From: a virus
IMG/VR virus record: IMGVR_UViG_3300009514_000016
Location: 16,186-80,185 of that record
Strand: one strand, 5' to 3'
Length of the DNA: 64,000 nt
The notes below the pieces were generated by a model. That model did no database searches, had not been told where the DNA came from, and was given only the letters and a program-made list of their open reading frames with translations. This document shows, piece by piece, positions 52,957 through 60,649 of the stretch; the first letter of the stretch is position 1; every line of letters begins with the position of its first letter. The position numbers were made by a program, and so were the translations under genes.

Positions 52957-53691
52957 TTACAATTCCAAGAGAGAGTATTCTTTTTCTGTTGGGGCAGCAA
53001 CCCGATTTATGGCGTTGTATTTACACATAATAATTGCGTTCATAGGCGAATTCTTCTCATAAACCCATGCATGTTGGATTTTATCTGATTTAGGCGACAC
53101 AATAGCTGCGCCACTATCCCTTTTAATGCAAATCTCAAATAGCTCTTCAAAAACTTGATCATTCCAATAACTCAGAAACATATGCGCTGAAGGCTCTCTT
53201 CGCACAGGGTAAAACCTATAAATAACATTTTTGTTGTCAACTACATAGTATGAATCGTCTGTCGGACACTGATAAATTTTGTCGTAGAATATTTTCCTGT
53301 CTTCATTAAAGTGCTTGCCAATCGACTCTCCGCATATATTGGATAAATCATCGTAAGTTGCTTTTGCTATCTTACTGGACAATTTCCCTTTTGGCCCTTC
53401 ACCACTAACGCTATATTTCTTCCCATCCTTAGTGATTGCGATGCTTTTAGGGTTGATCTCGCTGAATATTGATTGCTTTGTAGCCGTTTTAATTTTCTTA
53501 CCTTTAATCTGAGATTCGTCACGTTCAACATCGCCATAAATTGCTTTGATGAACAAATTTATAGATAAAGCTGATTGCATAAAATAATACTGACTTAGAA
53601 CCCCCATTTCCTCATCGCATTGATCACCAACAACGAAAAGCGGTCCAGCATGCAAATAGCTTCCATCAAATTCAAAATATTTATCCGACAT
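52957..53691 (-). CDS. Hypothetical protein with LEL tail (244 aa)
   Basis: Unrecognised. It starts 11 nt inside the end of the methyltransferase gene. Residues 1-70 look like a compact domain (YFEFDGSYLHAGPLFVVGDQCDEEMGVLSQYYFMQSALSINLFIKAI), followed by a strand-rich region. It ends KEYSLLEL, the C-terminal tag with final Leu instead of Ile. Position after a methyltransferase might suggest a partner role, but no nuclease motif is visible. Confidence 0.68.
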   Translation of the reverse strand: MSDKYFEFDGSYLHAGPLFVVGDQCDEEMGVLSQYYFMQSALSINLFIKAIYGDVERDESQIKGKKIKTATKQSIFSEINPKSIAITKDGKKYSVSGEGPKGKLSSKIAKATYDDLSNICGESIGKHFNEDRKIFYDKIYQCPTDDSYYVVDNKNVIYRFYPVRREPSAHMFLSYWNDQVFEELFEICIKRDSGAAIVSPKSDKIQHAWVYEKNSPMNAIIMCKYNAINRVAAPTEKEYSLLEL

Positions 53692-54493
53692 CTGTAAACA
53701 TTCCTATTTTGGATCTGATCTCAGCAAAATAATCATCGTCTCTTTCGATGAGAACAAATCTTCTTCCCAAATCTATTGCCGCCTCTCCAACAGTTCCAGA
53801 GCCACCAAATGGGTCTAAAACAATATCATTCTTAAAAGAATATAATTCAATAACATCCTTTGCCAACTCATGAGGAAAAACAGCCGGATGATTTTTATCT
53901 GATCTTGGATTGATTTTCCACACATTTGTTGAATTGTATTCGCCGCTTATTTTGGATTCTTCAACCATATTCTGATCAGGATGTCTTTTTACAAACCACT
54001 CAACTAACTTGTCGCTAGATTTCCTGTAAACCATAACATATTCAGTTATCGGAATTGTCTTATACTGCATCGGTTTTCTGTCAACAGCAAATCTTCTTCC
54101 CCTGCCACACCCCGCCCCTTCCGGTTTCAACCATATAATATCGTCTATAAATTCAAAATCCGCATCCATAAACAATTTATGAATATCAAATGGGATTGCC
54201 AGTCTTTTGGATGATTTGCTTCTGTTTTCTCTTGCCACTATGACATGAGAAGTGTTCATTATGAAAAACTTTCCATCCATCAAAACTCTTTGGCATTCCA
54301 AAATTAAATCATTTATAAAAGCGAGATAATCTGGATATGATTTGTATTCAGCATATTCCGGTCTTGCATTGAAATATGGCGGGGAAGTAAAAATTAAATC
54401 AACACTCTGATCAGGAAGTTTCTTTAACTCATCCAGACAATCTCCATGTATTATGGAATTTTTTAGATTTGATACAATATATTTATTCACCAT
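53681..54493 (-). CDS. Beta-class DNA amino-methyltransferase
   Basis: A 270-residue methyltransferase: HGDCLDELKKLPDQSVDLIFTSPPYF (motif IV, residues 16-41) comes before LDPFGGSGTVGEAAIDLGRRFVLIERD (motif I, 226-250), the order of the beta class. TSPPY suggests N4-cytosine or N6-adenine methylation. No target-recognition extension is evident beyond the central 130 residues. No nuclease partner is recognised next to it, so it probably protects phage DNA against host restriction. TATAAT box 8 nt upstream of the ATG. Confidence 0.93.
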   Translation of the reverse strand: MVNKYIVSNLKNSIIHGDCLDELKKLPDQSVDLIFTSPPYFNARPEYAEYKSYPDYLAFINDLILECQRVLMDGKFFIMNTSHVIVARENRSKSSKRLAIPFDIHKLFMDADFEFIDDIIWLKPEGAGCGRGRRFAVDRKPMQYKTIPITEYVMVYRKSSDKLVEWFVKRHPDQNMVEESKISGEYNSTNVWKINPRSDKNHPAVFPHELAKDVIELYSFKNDIVLDPFGGSGTVGEAAIDLGRRFVLIERDDDYFAEIRSKIGMFTDVG

Positions 54494-54501
54494 AGCGATA
54501 T

Positions 54502-54507
54502 ATTATA
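54502..54507 (-). promoter_or_regulatory. -10 box of the beta-class methyltransferase
   Basis: CGGTATAATATATCGCTATG: box 8 nt from the start codon, no Shine-Dalgarno, so leaderless or nearly so. Confidence 0.55.
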
Positions 54508-54530
54508 CCGCACAAAGATAAAATTGGCAA

Positions 54531-54929
54531 TTATATTTCTAGTTCTGAGAACCTTTTCATTGGGTCATACAATTTCGATATAACTTCTTTTTTATGGGCA
54601 TCTAAATTAGGATATTCAACACCGTGAATAAAATATCTGTGCTTTCCTGATGGCGTTATAATGGCGGGGCCATCCTCTCTGTGATATTGCTCATTAAAAT
54701 AGTAAGCAATGAAACCATCGGCGCATACAACGGCAGGCCCATCTTCTCTATGAAGTTGTCCCCATTTATTTTTCCATTCTTTTCTGAATTCTCCATTGGA
54801 AAACAAAATATACTTGCCAACCATTTTGCGAGCATAAGTTTCATTAGAATTAATAACTAATGGCTGTGCTTCATCAATATATATGGTTTCAGGGTATTTG
54901 CTAGAGTTGTTATACGACGTTATCTTCAT
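54531..54929 (-). CDS. HREDGPA-repeat protein with LEI tail (132 aa)
   Basis: Two repeats of the form (W..)xxG-x-LHREDGPAVV...AYYFNEQYHREDGPAII..GKHRYFIHG. Such MORN-like HREDGPA units recur in uncharacterised phage and giant-virus proteins and likely form a beta-sheet ladder. It ends KRFSELEI, the C-terminal tag. The next gene's start is 38 nt away behind its own promoter, so the tag codons are not a ribosome binding site. One of at least six repeat-family genes between 54.5 kb and the window end. Confidence 0.8.
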   Translation of the reverse strand: MKITSYNNSSKYPETIYIDEAQPLVINSNETYARKMVGKYILFSNGEFRKEWKNKWGQLHREDGPAVVCADGFIAYYFNEQYHREDGPAIITPSGKHRYFIHGVEYPNLDAHKKEVISKLYDPMKRFSELEI

Positions 54930-54966
54930 AGCGCCATATTCTAAAAAATATTACTTTCTCCTAGTT

Positions 54967-55473
54967 CTATCTCGGCATGGGGTACTTTTGATCCCATTCA
55001 TATTGCGCTATATCTCTAGCCCTAGAAACATCTGCAAACAAATCTAGGTGGTCTGCATCGACATCGCCGTACAGACGATAGGAAAAGAAATGATGCAATT
55101 CATGAGCCAGCGCCCAAAGAACACTGTTAGAGTAAGGAACATTATAGATTCTTATTCGGTTATGCCAAGTGCTATAATTCGCCCCGCAATAGCCTGTAGA
55201 AGTATAGGGGCATGACACACGACCATAATCATTGATGATGATTCTAATATTTGGAGTTGGGATGGGCAACTTTGATTTTGCAACTTGATTAGGATATAGC
55301 TCTCTGACAAAAACCCCAAATATAAAATCTATCTGCTCTGCGAGATTTCTTTCTATGGCCCAGTCCGGGGCTTCATAATCAATATTCCAGATTGGCGTTC
55401 TGTGATCATATCTTTCACATCCAGTCACAAATAAAAACAATAAAAGTAAAGTTAATTTAGTTTTCCATTTCAT
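54967..55473 (-). CDS. Lipoprotein with zincin (HExxH) motif
   Basis: A 168-residue protein with a lipoprotein signal: MKWKTKLTLLLLFLFVTGC, lipobox FVTGC, Cys19 acylated. Residues 119-131 hold VLWALAHELHHFF (His124, Glu125, His128), then DVDADHLDLFAD, which may supply a third metal ligand. So it is probably an exported, membrane-anchored metallopeptidase or a remnant. A phage-made lipoprotein on the host envelope could block superinfection or remodel the surface (inference). It overlaps the end of the upstream oxygenase gene by 17 nt. Confidence 0.8.
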   Translation of the reverse strand: MKWKTKLTLLLLFLFVTGCERYDHRTPIWNIDYEAPDWAIERNLAEQIDFIFGVFVRELYPNQVAKSKLPIPTPNIRIIINDYGRVSCPYTSTGYCGANYSTWHNRIRIYNVPYSNSVLWALAHELHHFFSYRLYGDVDADHLDLFADVSRARDIAQYEWDQKYPMPR

Positions 55474-56014
55474 ACATCATCCTAAACTTACTAGATATTC
55501 TCCATAAATTCAATCCAAGTCTTTTGGGGGAAGGTTTAGCGGAATGTAGGTTTTTACAGTTAAATTGCCATACAGACCCTGGGATCAAATTTACTGATTT
55601 AATTCCAGTTTCTTTTTCTTTAGTCCAAGTAAACCCCTTATACCCCAATCTGTATTCAAATTCACATTCCCCAATAAGATTTATCCCCCAACTTTCATAG
55701 TCGGCATAGCTATCATCTCTGTGAGGATTGATGCCGATACCACTTTTCCCGCTCCAAGTTAGAAGCCCAATTTCAGGCTGCCAATCTGAAAATTCTTTTA
55801 TAACATCTTGAGACCAAGAAAGAATTTTATTTGCAGTTTCTGAATCTGGCGCAGAGAAAAATTTTCTCTCATTAAGAGACCATTCTCTGCCAAGCCATAC
55901 TCTTTTTCTCCCTTTGGCATATGAACTAACATCCTCATTCATGTGGGGATACATTTTTCTGCATGTATCTATCATTTCTTCAGGCACAGAAATAGGACCG
56001 TATATATTCAGCAT
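55457..56014 (-). CDS. 2-oxoglutarate/Fe(II)-dependent oxygenase
   Basis: A 185-residue protein with the double-stranded beta-helix signature: GINPHRDDSYADY (His98, Asp100), INLIGECEFEYR, LIPGSVWQF, then NLHSAKPSPKRLGLNLW (His157, Arg165). Iron is held by H-x-D...H and 2-oxoglutarate by the Arg. Substrates of phage members include DNA bases, proteins and antibiotics; here none can be named, though an AlkB-like or base-modifying role is possible. Its ATG directly follows the TAG of the upstream gene. Confidence 0.8.
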   Translation of the reverse strand: MLNIYGPISVPEEMIDTCRKMYPHMNEDVSSYAKGRKRVWLGREWSLNERKFFSAPDSETANKILSWSQDVIKEFSDWQPEIGLLTWSGKSGIGINPHRDDSYADYESWGINLIGECEFEYRLGYKGFTWTKEKETGIKSVNLIPGSVWQFNCKNLHSAKPSPKRLGLNLWRISSKFRMMYEMEN

Positions 56015-56710
56015 CTATATTTCCAATCCAGAATAAGTTTCGTCAACTTCTTCTTCTCTTTCGCATTTTTTCTTGGCCTTTTTCTTTGATTTTTTCTTTC
56101 CACCTTTAAAAAGATCAGGTCTGTTTTCTTTGCGATAGGGAGTAAGTTCTTTCAAAACATCAAAATACTTTGGATCAGTTAAGAATGTTATTTCCTCTAA
56201 TATCCCTAATGCTGCATCTTTCTTTTTTTGTTCCTCATATAGCGCGTAGACATTATCCGCTATAACAGATGAAATTACAGAGCATGGATTGCGATAAGAT
56301 AGATGGATTACACTTGTCTCTGGCGGGCAGAATTGCCATCTATCTTTTGCAGGATCAGTAAGAGCATTTTCTATGTCCTTCTCAATATTTTCTTCTCCGA
56401 CCCCCTTGTAGAGATCCCATCTTAACGTAAAAGCCAATCCGCATTTCGCCCAAAAAACATTTGATCCAACATGTAAAACACCGTTTGAGCTTTGATTGCA
56501 CACAGACATATTCATTGAGGAAAAACACCAAGGACATCCATCTCGAAATATCTTTGATACATTATGGATGTACTTGTAATTTTTACATTTGTCACATATC
56601 TTGTCTTTGACTAGGTATGCCGAAAAATCAAAATATTTTCCTGGATCTCCTTTACATAACTCGCAATCATATGGAACTCTCAACGGCTCGGGCATTAATG
56701 CGGTTTTCAT
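56015..56710 (-). CDS. Cys-rich zinc-binding protein with basic tail and LEI tag (231 aa)
   Basis: I start at ATG 56710 (MKTALMPEPLRVP), preceded by GGAGAATTGAG. Residues 15-70 carry several Cys pairs (CELC, CDKC, CPWC), a multi-zinc module. Near the end, GGKKKSKKKAKKKC is strongly basic, followed by an acidic stretch and ETYSGLEI, the C-terminal tag. Possibly nucleic-acid binding. Coupled to SufU upstream and abutting the oxygenase downstream. Confidence 0.68.
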   Translation of the reverse strand: MKTALMPEPLRVPYDCELCKGDPGKYFDFSAYLVKDKICDKCKNYKYIHNVSKIFRDGCPWCFSSMNMSVCNQSSNGVLHVGSNVFWAKCGLAFTLRWDLYKGVGEENIEKDIENALTDPAKDRWQFCPPETSVIHLSYRNPCSVISSVIADNVYALYEEQKKKDAALGILEEITFLTDPKYFDVLKELTPYRKENRPDLFKGGKKKSKKKAKKKCEREEEVDETYSGLEI

Positions 56711-56711
56711 C

Positions 56712-57128
56712 TCAATTCTCCAAATCACTCAAAATCTTGTTAACCAAATGCCAACACATAGTAACGCATTTGACTCTCATTGGGTATTCTCTTACTCCTG
56801 AGAAAACCATGAGTTTTTCATCTTCAATATCTCCATCATTAGTCAACATCCCATGGAATTTTTCAAATATATTTTTAATATCACTAACGCTCATGCCTTT
56901 AAGCTTCTCTGTCATGATGGACGCCGACGCCGTGGACAGGGCACATCCGCTGCCTGTGAAGTTAACTTGCGAGACTGTGTCGTTTTCTAATGATAACCAT
57001 AATTGAATTTTATCACCACATAAGCGATTATGTTCAGATCCACAGTGTGTATACTTTGATGGTTCACTGAAATTACGCGGATTATTATTGTGATCAATAA
57101 TCACTTCACGGTATAAATCGTCAATCAT
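56712..57128 (-). CDS. sufU: SufU/IscU-type Fe-S scaffold or sulfur-transfer protein
   Basis: A 138-residue SufU-like protein: LYREVIIDHNNNPRNF at the N-terminus, CGDKIQLWLSL (Cys37, Asp39), GSGCALSTASASIMTEKLKG (Cys62) and REYPMRVKCVTMCWHLV (Cys121). These are the three zinc/sulfur-binding Cys plus Asp of SufU. SufU takes sulfur from SufS for Fe-S cluster assembly. I find no sufS, sufB or sufD here, so it would work with the host machinery. The homologue-supported start at 57128 has a TATAAT box 5 nt upstream, which is good evidence for a leaderless mRNA. Confidence 0.88.
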   Translation of the reverse strand: MIDDLYREVIIDHNNNPRNFSEPSKYTHCGSEHNRLCGDKIQLWLSLENDTVSQVNFTGSGCALSTASASIMTEKLKGMSVSDIKNIFEKFHGMLTNDGDIEDEKLMVFSGVREYPMRVKCVTMCWHLVNKILSDLEN

Positions 57129-57133
57129 CAAAT

Positions 57134-57152
57134 ATTATACCCGAGATTCGGG
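57134..57152 (-). promoter_or_regulatory. Leaderless promoter of sufU with a palindrome behind the -10 box
   Basis: TATAAT at 57134-57139 ends 5 nt before the ATG. Immediately upstream of the box, CCCGA-ATC-TCGGG (57140-57152) is a perfect 5-bp inverted repeat. Abutting the -10 box it could be an operator, or the hairpin of an upstream terminator. Confidence 0.6.
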
Positions 57153-57184
57153 TGCGGCAAATATTAAAATCTAATTACATGTAG

Positions 57185-57625
57185 TTATTCAGAAAGCGCA
57201 GCAGCCGGAGCGTTTTCCATAAGTTGAATTTCATTTAGAGCTTCATCAACTGTGGTTTTGAATGGAATTCCATAGCTTTCCTCATATCCTTCCATATAGG
57301 TTTTTGCTTTTTCAAGATCTCTTTTCAATGTTGTCATATCTATTGCTTTGTTGCGATATGCATAAATACTCTCAATAACATGGTTAATCCATCCAACAAT
57401 ATCTTGTTGATGAGAGCCGAATAGCCCACTCATCAATCCAGAGTCATCTGCCCATTGCCTTCCTCGCAATCCAATTAATTTGCCCAAAACCTCGTCAATC
57501 CTGCCGCCATCGCTCATCGCGCAGATGATATTATCAATCTCTTCAGAAATCTCAAACATTCCAATTTTATCTAGTTTGTCAGCTATTTTCGCAAGTTTTT
57601 CTGCAAATGTTTTTGTGGTTGCCAT
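57185..57625 (-). CDS. Helical protein with LDKIG-type motif (146 aa)
   Basis: Unrecognised. The opening helix FAEKLAKIADKLDKIGMFEISEEIDNII matches a motif also present in the 60.7-kb protein (LVRIANKLDKLGLHEEADKLDLLV) and faintly at 16848 (LAQIAETIDEKAM). It may be a shared docking helix. The rest is helical and ends AAALSE without the LEI tag. Confidence 0.66.
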   Translation of the reverse strand: MATTKTFAEKLAKIADKLDKIGMFEISEEIDNIICAMSDGGRIDEVLGKLIGLRGRQWADDSGLMSGLFGSHQQDIVGWINHVIESIYAYRNKAIDMTTLKRDLEKAKTYMEGYEESYGIPFKTTVDEALNEIQLMENAPAAALSE

Positions 57626-57711
57626 GTAATAATGATCCTAAAATTCGAACTATATGGTTCAATTTTAGATTATTGCTAATGATTTCCTTTCAATATTTTT
57701 GGCGCAAAATA

Positions 57712-58263
57712 TTATATTTCCAGCATTGAGTACGGATCATCTTTAGTCATAACCTTTAAAACTAGATCATGCTTTTCTTTATCTGATTTATATTTTTCGA
57801 TGATAGGTTCTTTATTTTTATATTCTTCTGATTTTGAATTAGTGTTGAAACTATTTAAATATTGAGTATACTTCGCAATATGTCCTTGCCATTCAGCGAC
57901 GTAACTATCATACTTTGATGCTTTTATTTTGATTCCTAAAATATAGTATTCTTTGCTCCCTCCAGATGAAAACCATGCAGGCCCATCTTCTCTGTGAATA
58001 TACCCTGACGCAGTTCTATAGGTAGTTGTGTCTAAAGTTGTCGTTACATGCGTTGTTTGCGGAGTGGACGGTATGACGATTAGGCCAGTGCCACACTTCA
58101 TAGATTTAAAGTTTTTCATTTCATAGATAATAAAGATAATAAACAAAAATACTGTTGCAAGATATGCGATGCTTACTGTAACAGCGTCAAAAAATATGAG
58201 GCCCAAAGGAAAAGTGAAAAACAATATGTTAGGAATTTTATCTCTTATCTTTTGCGCTATCAT
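57712..58263 (-). CDS. Membrane-anchored HREDGPA-repeat protein with LEI tail (183 aa)
   Basis: I start at ATG 58263 (MIAQKIRDKIPN), with AGGAG 8 nt upstream; longer frames have no ribosome binding site and cross the promoter. Two hydrophobic segments (about residues 12-27 and 30-48) are followed by one repeat unit ASGYIHREDGPAWF and a charged helical tail ending DDPYSMLEI. The tag codons (CTG GAA ATA TAA) are 87 nt from the next start. Probably a membrane protein that displays the repeat in the cytoplasm or outside. Confidence 0.72.
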   Translation of the reverse strand: MIAQKIRDKIPNILFFTFPLGLIFFDAVTVSIAYLATVFLFIIFIIYEMKNFKSMKCGTGLIVIPSTPQTTHVTTTLDTTTYRTASGYIHREDGPAWFSSGGSKEYYILGIKIKASKYDSYVAEWQGHIAKYTQYLNSFNTNSKSEEYKNKEPIIEKYKSDKEKHDLVLKVMTKDDPYSMLEI

Positions 58264-58290
58264 GTTAGATCTCCTAAAAGTATGCATTCC

Positions 58291-58296
58291 ATTATA
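58291..58296 (-). promoter_or_regulatory. -10 box of the membrane HREDGPA gene
   Basis: CATGTATAATGG on the minus strand, 27 nt before the ATG at 58263, followed by an AGGAG ribosome binding site. Confidence 0.55.
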
Positions 58297-58360
58297 CATG
58301 ATCATTGTGTTTGTTCCTAATTCCGCCCAAAAATAAAGCAAATCAAATAAACAGGAAATT

Positions 58361-58366
58361 TATAAT
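58361..58366 (+). promoter_or_regulatory. Candidate -10 box of the plus-strand tagged gene
   Basis: TTTATAATCC on the plus strand, 20 nt before the ATG at 58387. Weaker context than the minus-strand boxes. Confidence 0.4.
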
Positions 58367-58386
58367 CCAAAAAGAAATAATCCCTT

Positions 58387-58989
58387 ATGAACAATTGGTA
58401 TAATAAATTCCACAAAATATCTCAACAAAACTGGATGCAAAATATCCAAGAACAATCCAGCGTAGATGGGAATATAGGGCAAGAAGAAGAATTATCTGAA
58501 ATTCACTCAAAAAGCTACAAAATGAAAAAGAATGCTGCCGCTTTTGAGATAGCCGGAGCCGTGTTCCTTATAACAAATATCTTGATCGCTCTCAAGTATA
58601 GTGTGACTGACTCAATTGATCCAGAAACTCTAAATCGAATTGATGATCAGGCCGAAAAAGAAAAGATAGCAAGAAATAAAATTCAAATATTTGACAAATT
58701 ATCTAAACAATTATTCAATCTCGTGCATAGTCTAAATATGCTCATTGATGATGATAGTAATGTTAGAGAACAGATAATGGAATATGCCAAAATAGCTAAA
58801 AGCACTAGCATAGATTATGAGAATTTAGTTTTAGATGGAAAGTCCCTGCCAACTGAAACCCACCGAAAAGAAGATAGTTTGAAAAATGTTATGCCAAATA
58901 TGTTAGACAGACTAAAAAATAAACTGGAAGAATTCCATGCAAAAGGCGATGAAGTTGCAGGGAAAGCGTTGTCGCAAATTCCACAGTAA
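58387..58989 (+). CDS. N-tagged membrane protein (200 aa)
   Basis: It starts MNNWYNKFHKISQQNW, the N-terminal tag. One hydrophobic segment (FEIAGAVFLITNILIALKY, about 51-69) is followed by a charged helical region of coiled-coil type. It is a lone plus-strand gene inside a minus-strand region and is convergent with 58991. A membrane segment in a tagged protein is a point against a simple capsid-interior destination for all tagged proteins. Function unknown. Confidence 0.72.
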   Translation: MNNWYNKFHKISQQNWMQNIQEQSSVDGNIGQEEELSEIHSKSYKMKKNAAAFEIAGAVFLITNILIALKYSVTDSIDPETLNRIDDQAEKEKIARNKIQIFDKLSKQLFNLVHSLNMLIDDDSNVREQIMEYAKIAKSTSIDYENLVLDGKSLPTETHRKEDSLKNVMPNMLDRLKNKLEEFHAKGDEVAGKALSQIPQ

Positions 58990-58990
58990 T

Positions 58991-59683
58991 TTATATCTCT
59001 AATCCTGAATATGGATTATCATATAATTGTTTGTCCAAGATATCTGCTTCTACTAAATTCTTTTTGCTCACAATCAATTTATCACTGTAATTATTATCAA
59101 CAATATCTTGCACCCTGATATTGTCGTCAACATATTTGTTCTTAGGAATATACCATTGACGCTTTTTCATGAATTCTTTGGCATAATGCATATCAAGCCA
59201 TCTGTTTGTAAAGAAATCAACCAAATCTGAATACTGAAAAACACAAAGTGTGCGCTCTATTTTATAGAGAAAACCATCTGTCGGAATTCCAAGGTGAGTC
59301 AACTTTGCCTTGTGATCGTATTCCATTTTATCTTTGTGCAATTGCCACAAAAATCCACCAATGTTATAAAAAATACTTTCATCACTTCCATTGTCCCTGT
59401 GACCTTCTGGAATTTTATCTAATTTTTCATTTATCTCTTTAACCGTTGGTATCAAATTGGAACTTAGGTCGCATTCGGTGTTGGATGATCCGTCTTCAAC
59501 AGTCAAAACTTTGCCTAATAGATTTTTATTATTATTGTGAGTGAAGCTAATTTCAATTCTAAATTGAGATGAACACGCTGTAGTTATCTTAGTTTGACAT
59601 GCTGGTGATAGATTTTTCATAAATTCATCAAGAGTGTATCTTTTCCAATTTGGGTCGTAGCCCCAATAATATAAATTGCCCAT
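58991..59683 (-). CDS. Hypothetical protein with LEI tail (230 aa)
   Basis: Unrecognised alpha/beta protein with aromatic-rich start (MGNLYYWGYDPNWKRYTLDEFM). EGHRDNGSDESIFYNIGGFLWQLHKD may be a worn HR..DG unit. It ends DNPYSGLEI; its stop is followed by a convergent gene, so the tag codons (TTA GAG ATA TAA) cannot be a ribosome binding site. Start overlaps the upstream stop (TAATG). Confidence 0.7.
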   Translation of the reverse strand: MGNLYYWGYDPNWKRYTLDEFMKNLSPACQTKITTACSSQFRIEISFTHNNNKNLLGKVLTVEDGSSNTECDLSSNLIPTVKEINEKLDKIPEGHRDNGSDESIFYNIGGFLWQLHKDKMEYDHKAKLTHLGIPTDGFLYKIERTLCVFQYSDLVDFFTNRWLDMHYAKEFMKKRQWYIPKNKYVDDNIRVQDIVDNNYSDKLIVSKKNLVEADILDKQLYDNPYSGLEI

Positions 59684-60144
59684 TATATCTCCAATCCTGA
59701 GTAAGGATCTCTCTTTGTGACAATGAATTTTTTGTCTTCGATATAACTGCCATAAATAATAGTCTCAAAGTCTTGTTTGCTAAAACATTTTCCACCAATA
59801 TAGTAATGATTTTCTTCGCCCACCATAACCGCAGGGCCATCCAATCTGTGGATCTTGCCGCAAACAAAAAAGAGTCTACTATCTGCTGCCCAAAACGATA
59901 CATTAGATTCTAAAATATGAGGAAACTCAGAAATAACTGGAATCTCCTGAGCTACCAACAATGCTGGACCTCCAACCCTGTGCCGAACCCCATTGAGCCA
60001 CCACTCCTCAGAGCCATTGTCCCACACAACTGCTGGCCCACCTTCTCTGTGAATCCTTCCGTTATCATCATAATAAGTTTTATACTGAGGAGATTTCATG
60101 AACTGAGAAAAGAAATCATAGCCCAAGTTATCAAAATTAAACAA
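59683..60144 (-). CDS. HREDGPA-repeat protein with LEI tail, TTG start (153 aa)
   Basis: Three repeat units: GRIHREGGPAVVWDNGSEEWWLNG, VRHRVGGPALLV, and GKIHRLDGPAVMVGEENHYYIGG. It ends KRDPYSGLEI. The TTG start at 60144 has GGAG 8 nt upstream, within the tag codons of the previous gene. The tag codons of this gene in turn form GGAGATATAATG with the start of the next. Function unknown; one of the tandem repeat-family genes. Confidence 0.75.
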   Translation of the reverse strand: MFNFDNLGYDFFSQFMKSPQYKTYYDDNGRIHREGGPAVVWDNGSEEWWLNGVRHRVGGPALLVAQEIPVISEFPHILESNVSFWAADSRLFFVCGKIHRLDGPAVMVGEENHYYIGGKCFSKQDFETIIYGSYIEDKKFIVTKRDPYSGLEI

Positions 60145-60146
60145 CT

Positions 60147-60623
60147 CTAAATCTCCAATAACTCATATGGGTTTCTAGGATGAGCAAGCTGAATCTCTCC
60201 AGCAATTTTTTGAACAATGCCGTGTTTGGCCTTATAGGATTCTGCGGATTTTTTATATCTTCCCATATCTACAGTGTCTATTATTTCATTGCGCGATCCA
60301 AAATAAGCACCGTCAACATAATAATAAGCAGATCGGACAATTGGCTTTCCTTGATCTTGACGGTCAACTCTCTGAATCGCAGGGCCATCGACATTGTGAT
60401 ACAACCCATTTTTGTAGTATTTGTAAAAATAGAAGAACTCATTCTTTATTTCCACATAAGCAGGGCCATTATCTCTGTGAAGTTTTCCATTTTTATGCCA
60501 AGTTCTTATTGATGTATTTTGACCTGAAAATTGCAATGAAGATGGCTCATCATTAAAGCTGTGCAATTTCCCATCGTCATTATAGGTTCTAATACCGCCA
60601 TTTTTAAACGTTTTCTTTTTCAT
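60147..60623 (-). CDS. HREDGPA-repeat protein with LEI tail (158 aa)
   Basis: Three divergent units (GKLHSFNDEPSSLQF; WHKNGKLHRDNGPAYVEI; YKNGLYHNVDGPAIQRV) followed by a strand/helix (YYYVDGAYFGSRNEIIDTV). It ends RNPYELLEI. Ribosome binding site GAGATATG. It is preceded by a TATAAT promoter and a 5'-UTR stem-loop at 60650. First gene of a three-gene run of similarly tagged proteins. Confidence 0.75.
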   Translation of the reverse strand: MKKKTFKNGGIRTYNDDGKLHSFNDEPSSLQFSGQNTSIRTWHKNGKLHRDNGPAYVEIKNEFFYFYKYYKNGLYHNVDGPAIQRVDRQDQGKPIVRSAYYYVDGAYFGSRNEIIDTVDMGRYKKSAESYKAKHGIVQKIAGEIQLAHPRNPYELLEI

Positions 60624-60649
60624 ATCTCTAACATTTCAAATGCAAATAA

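Noticed and set aside
54531-60623. LEI endings as a pure by-product of GGAG ribosome binding sites
   Set aside because: True for some pairs, but the ending persists where no start codon follows, with varied codons, and the aromatic at the sixth position from the end is conserved too.
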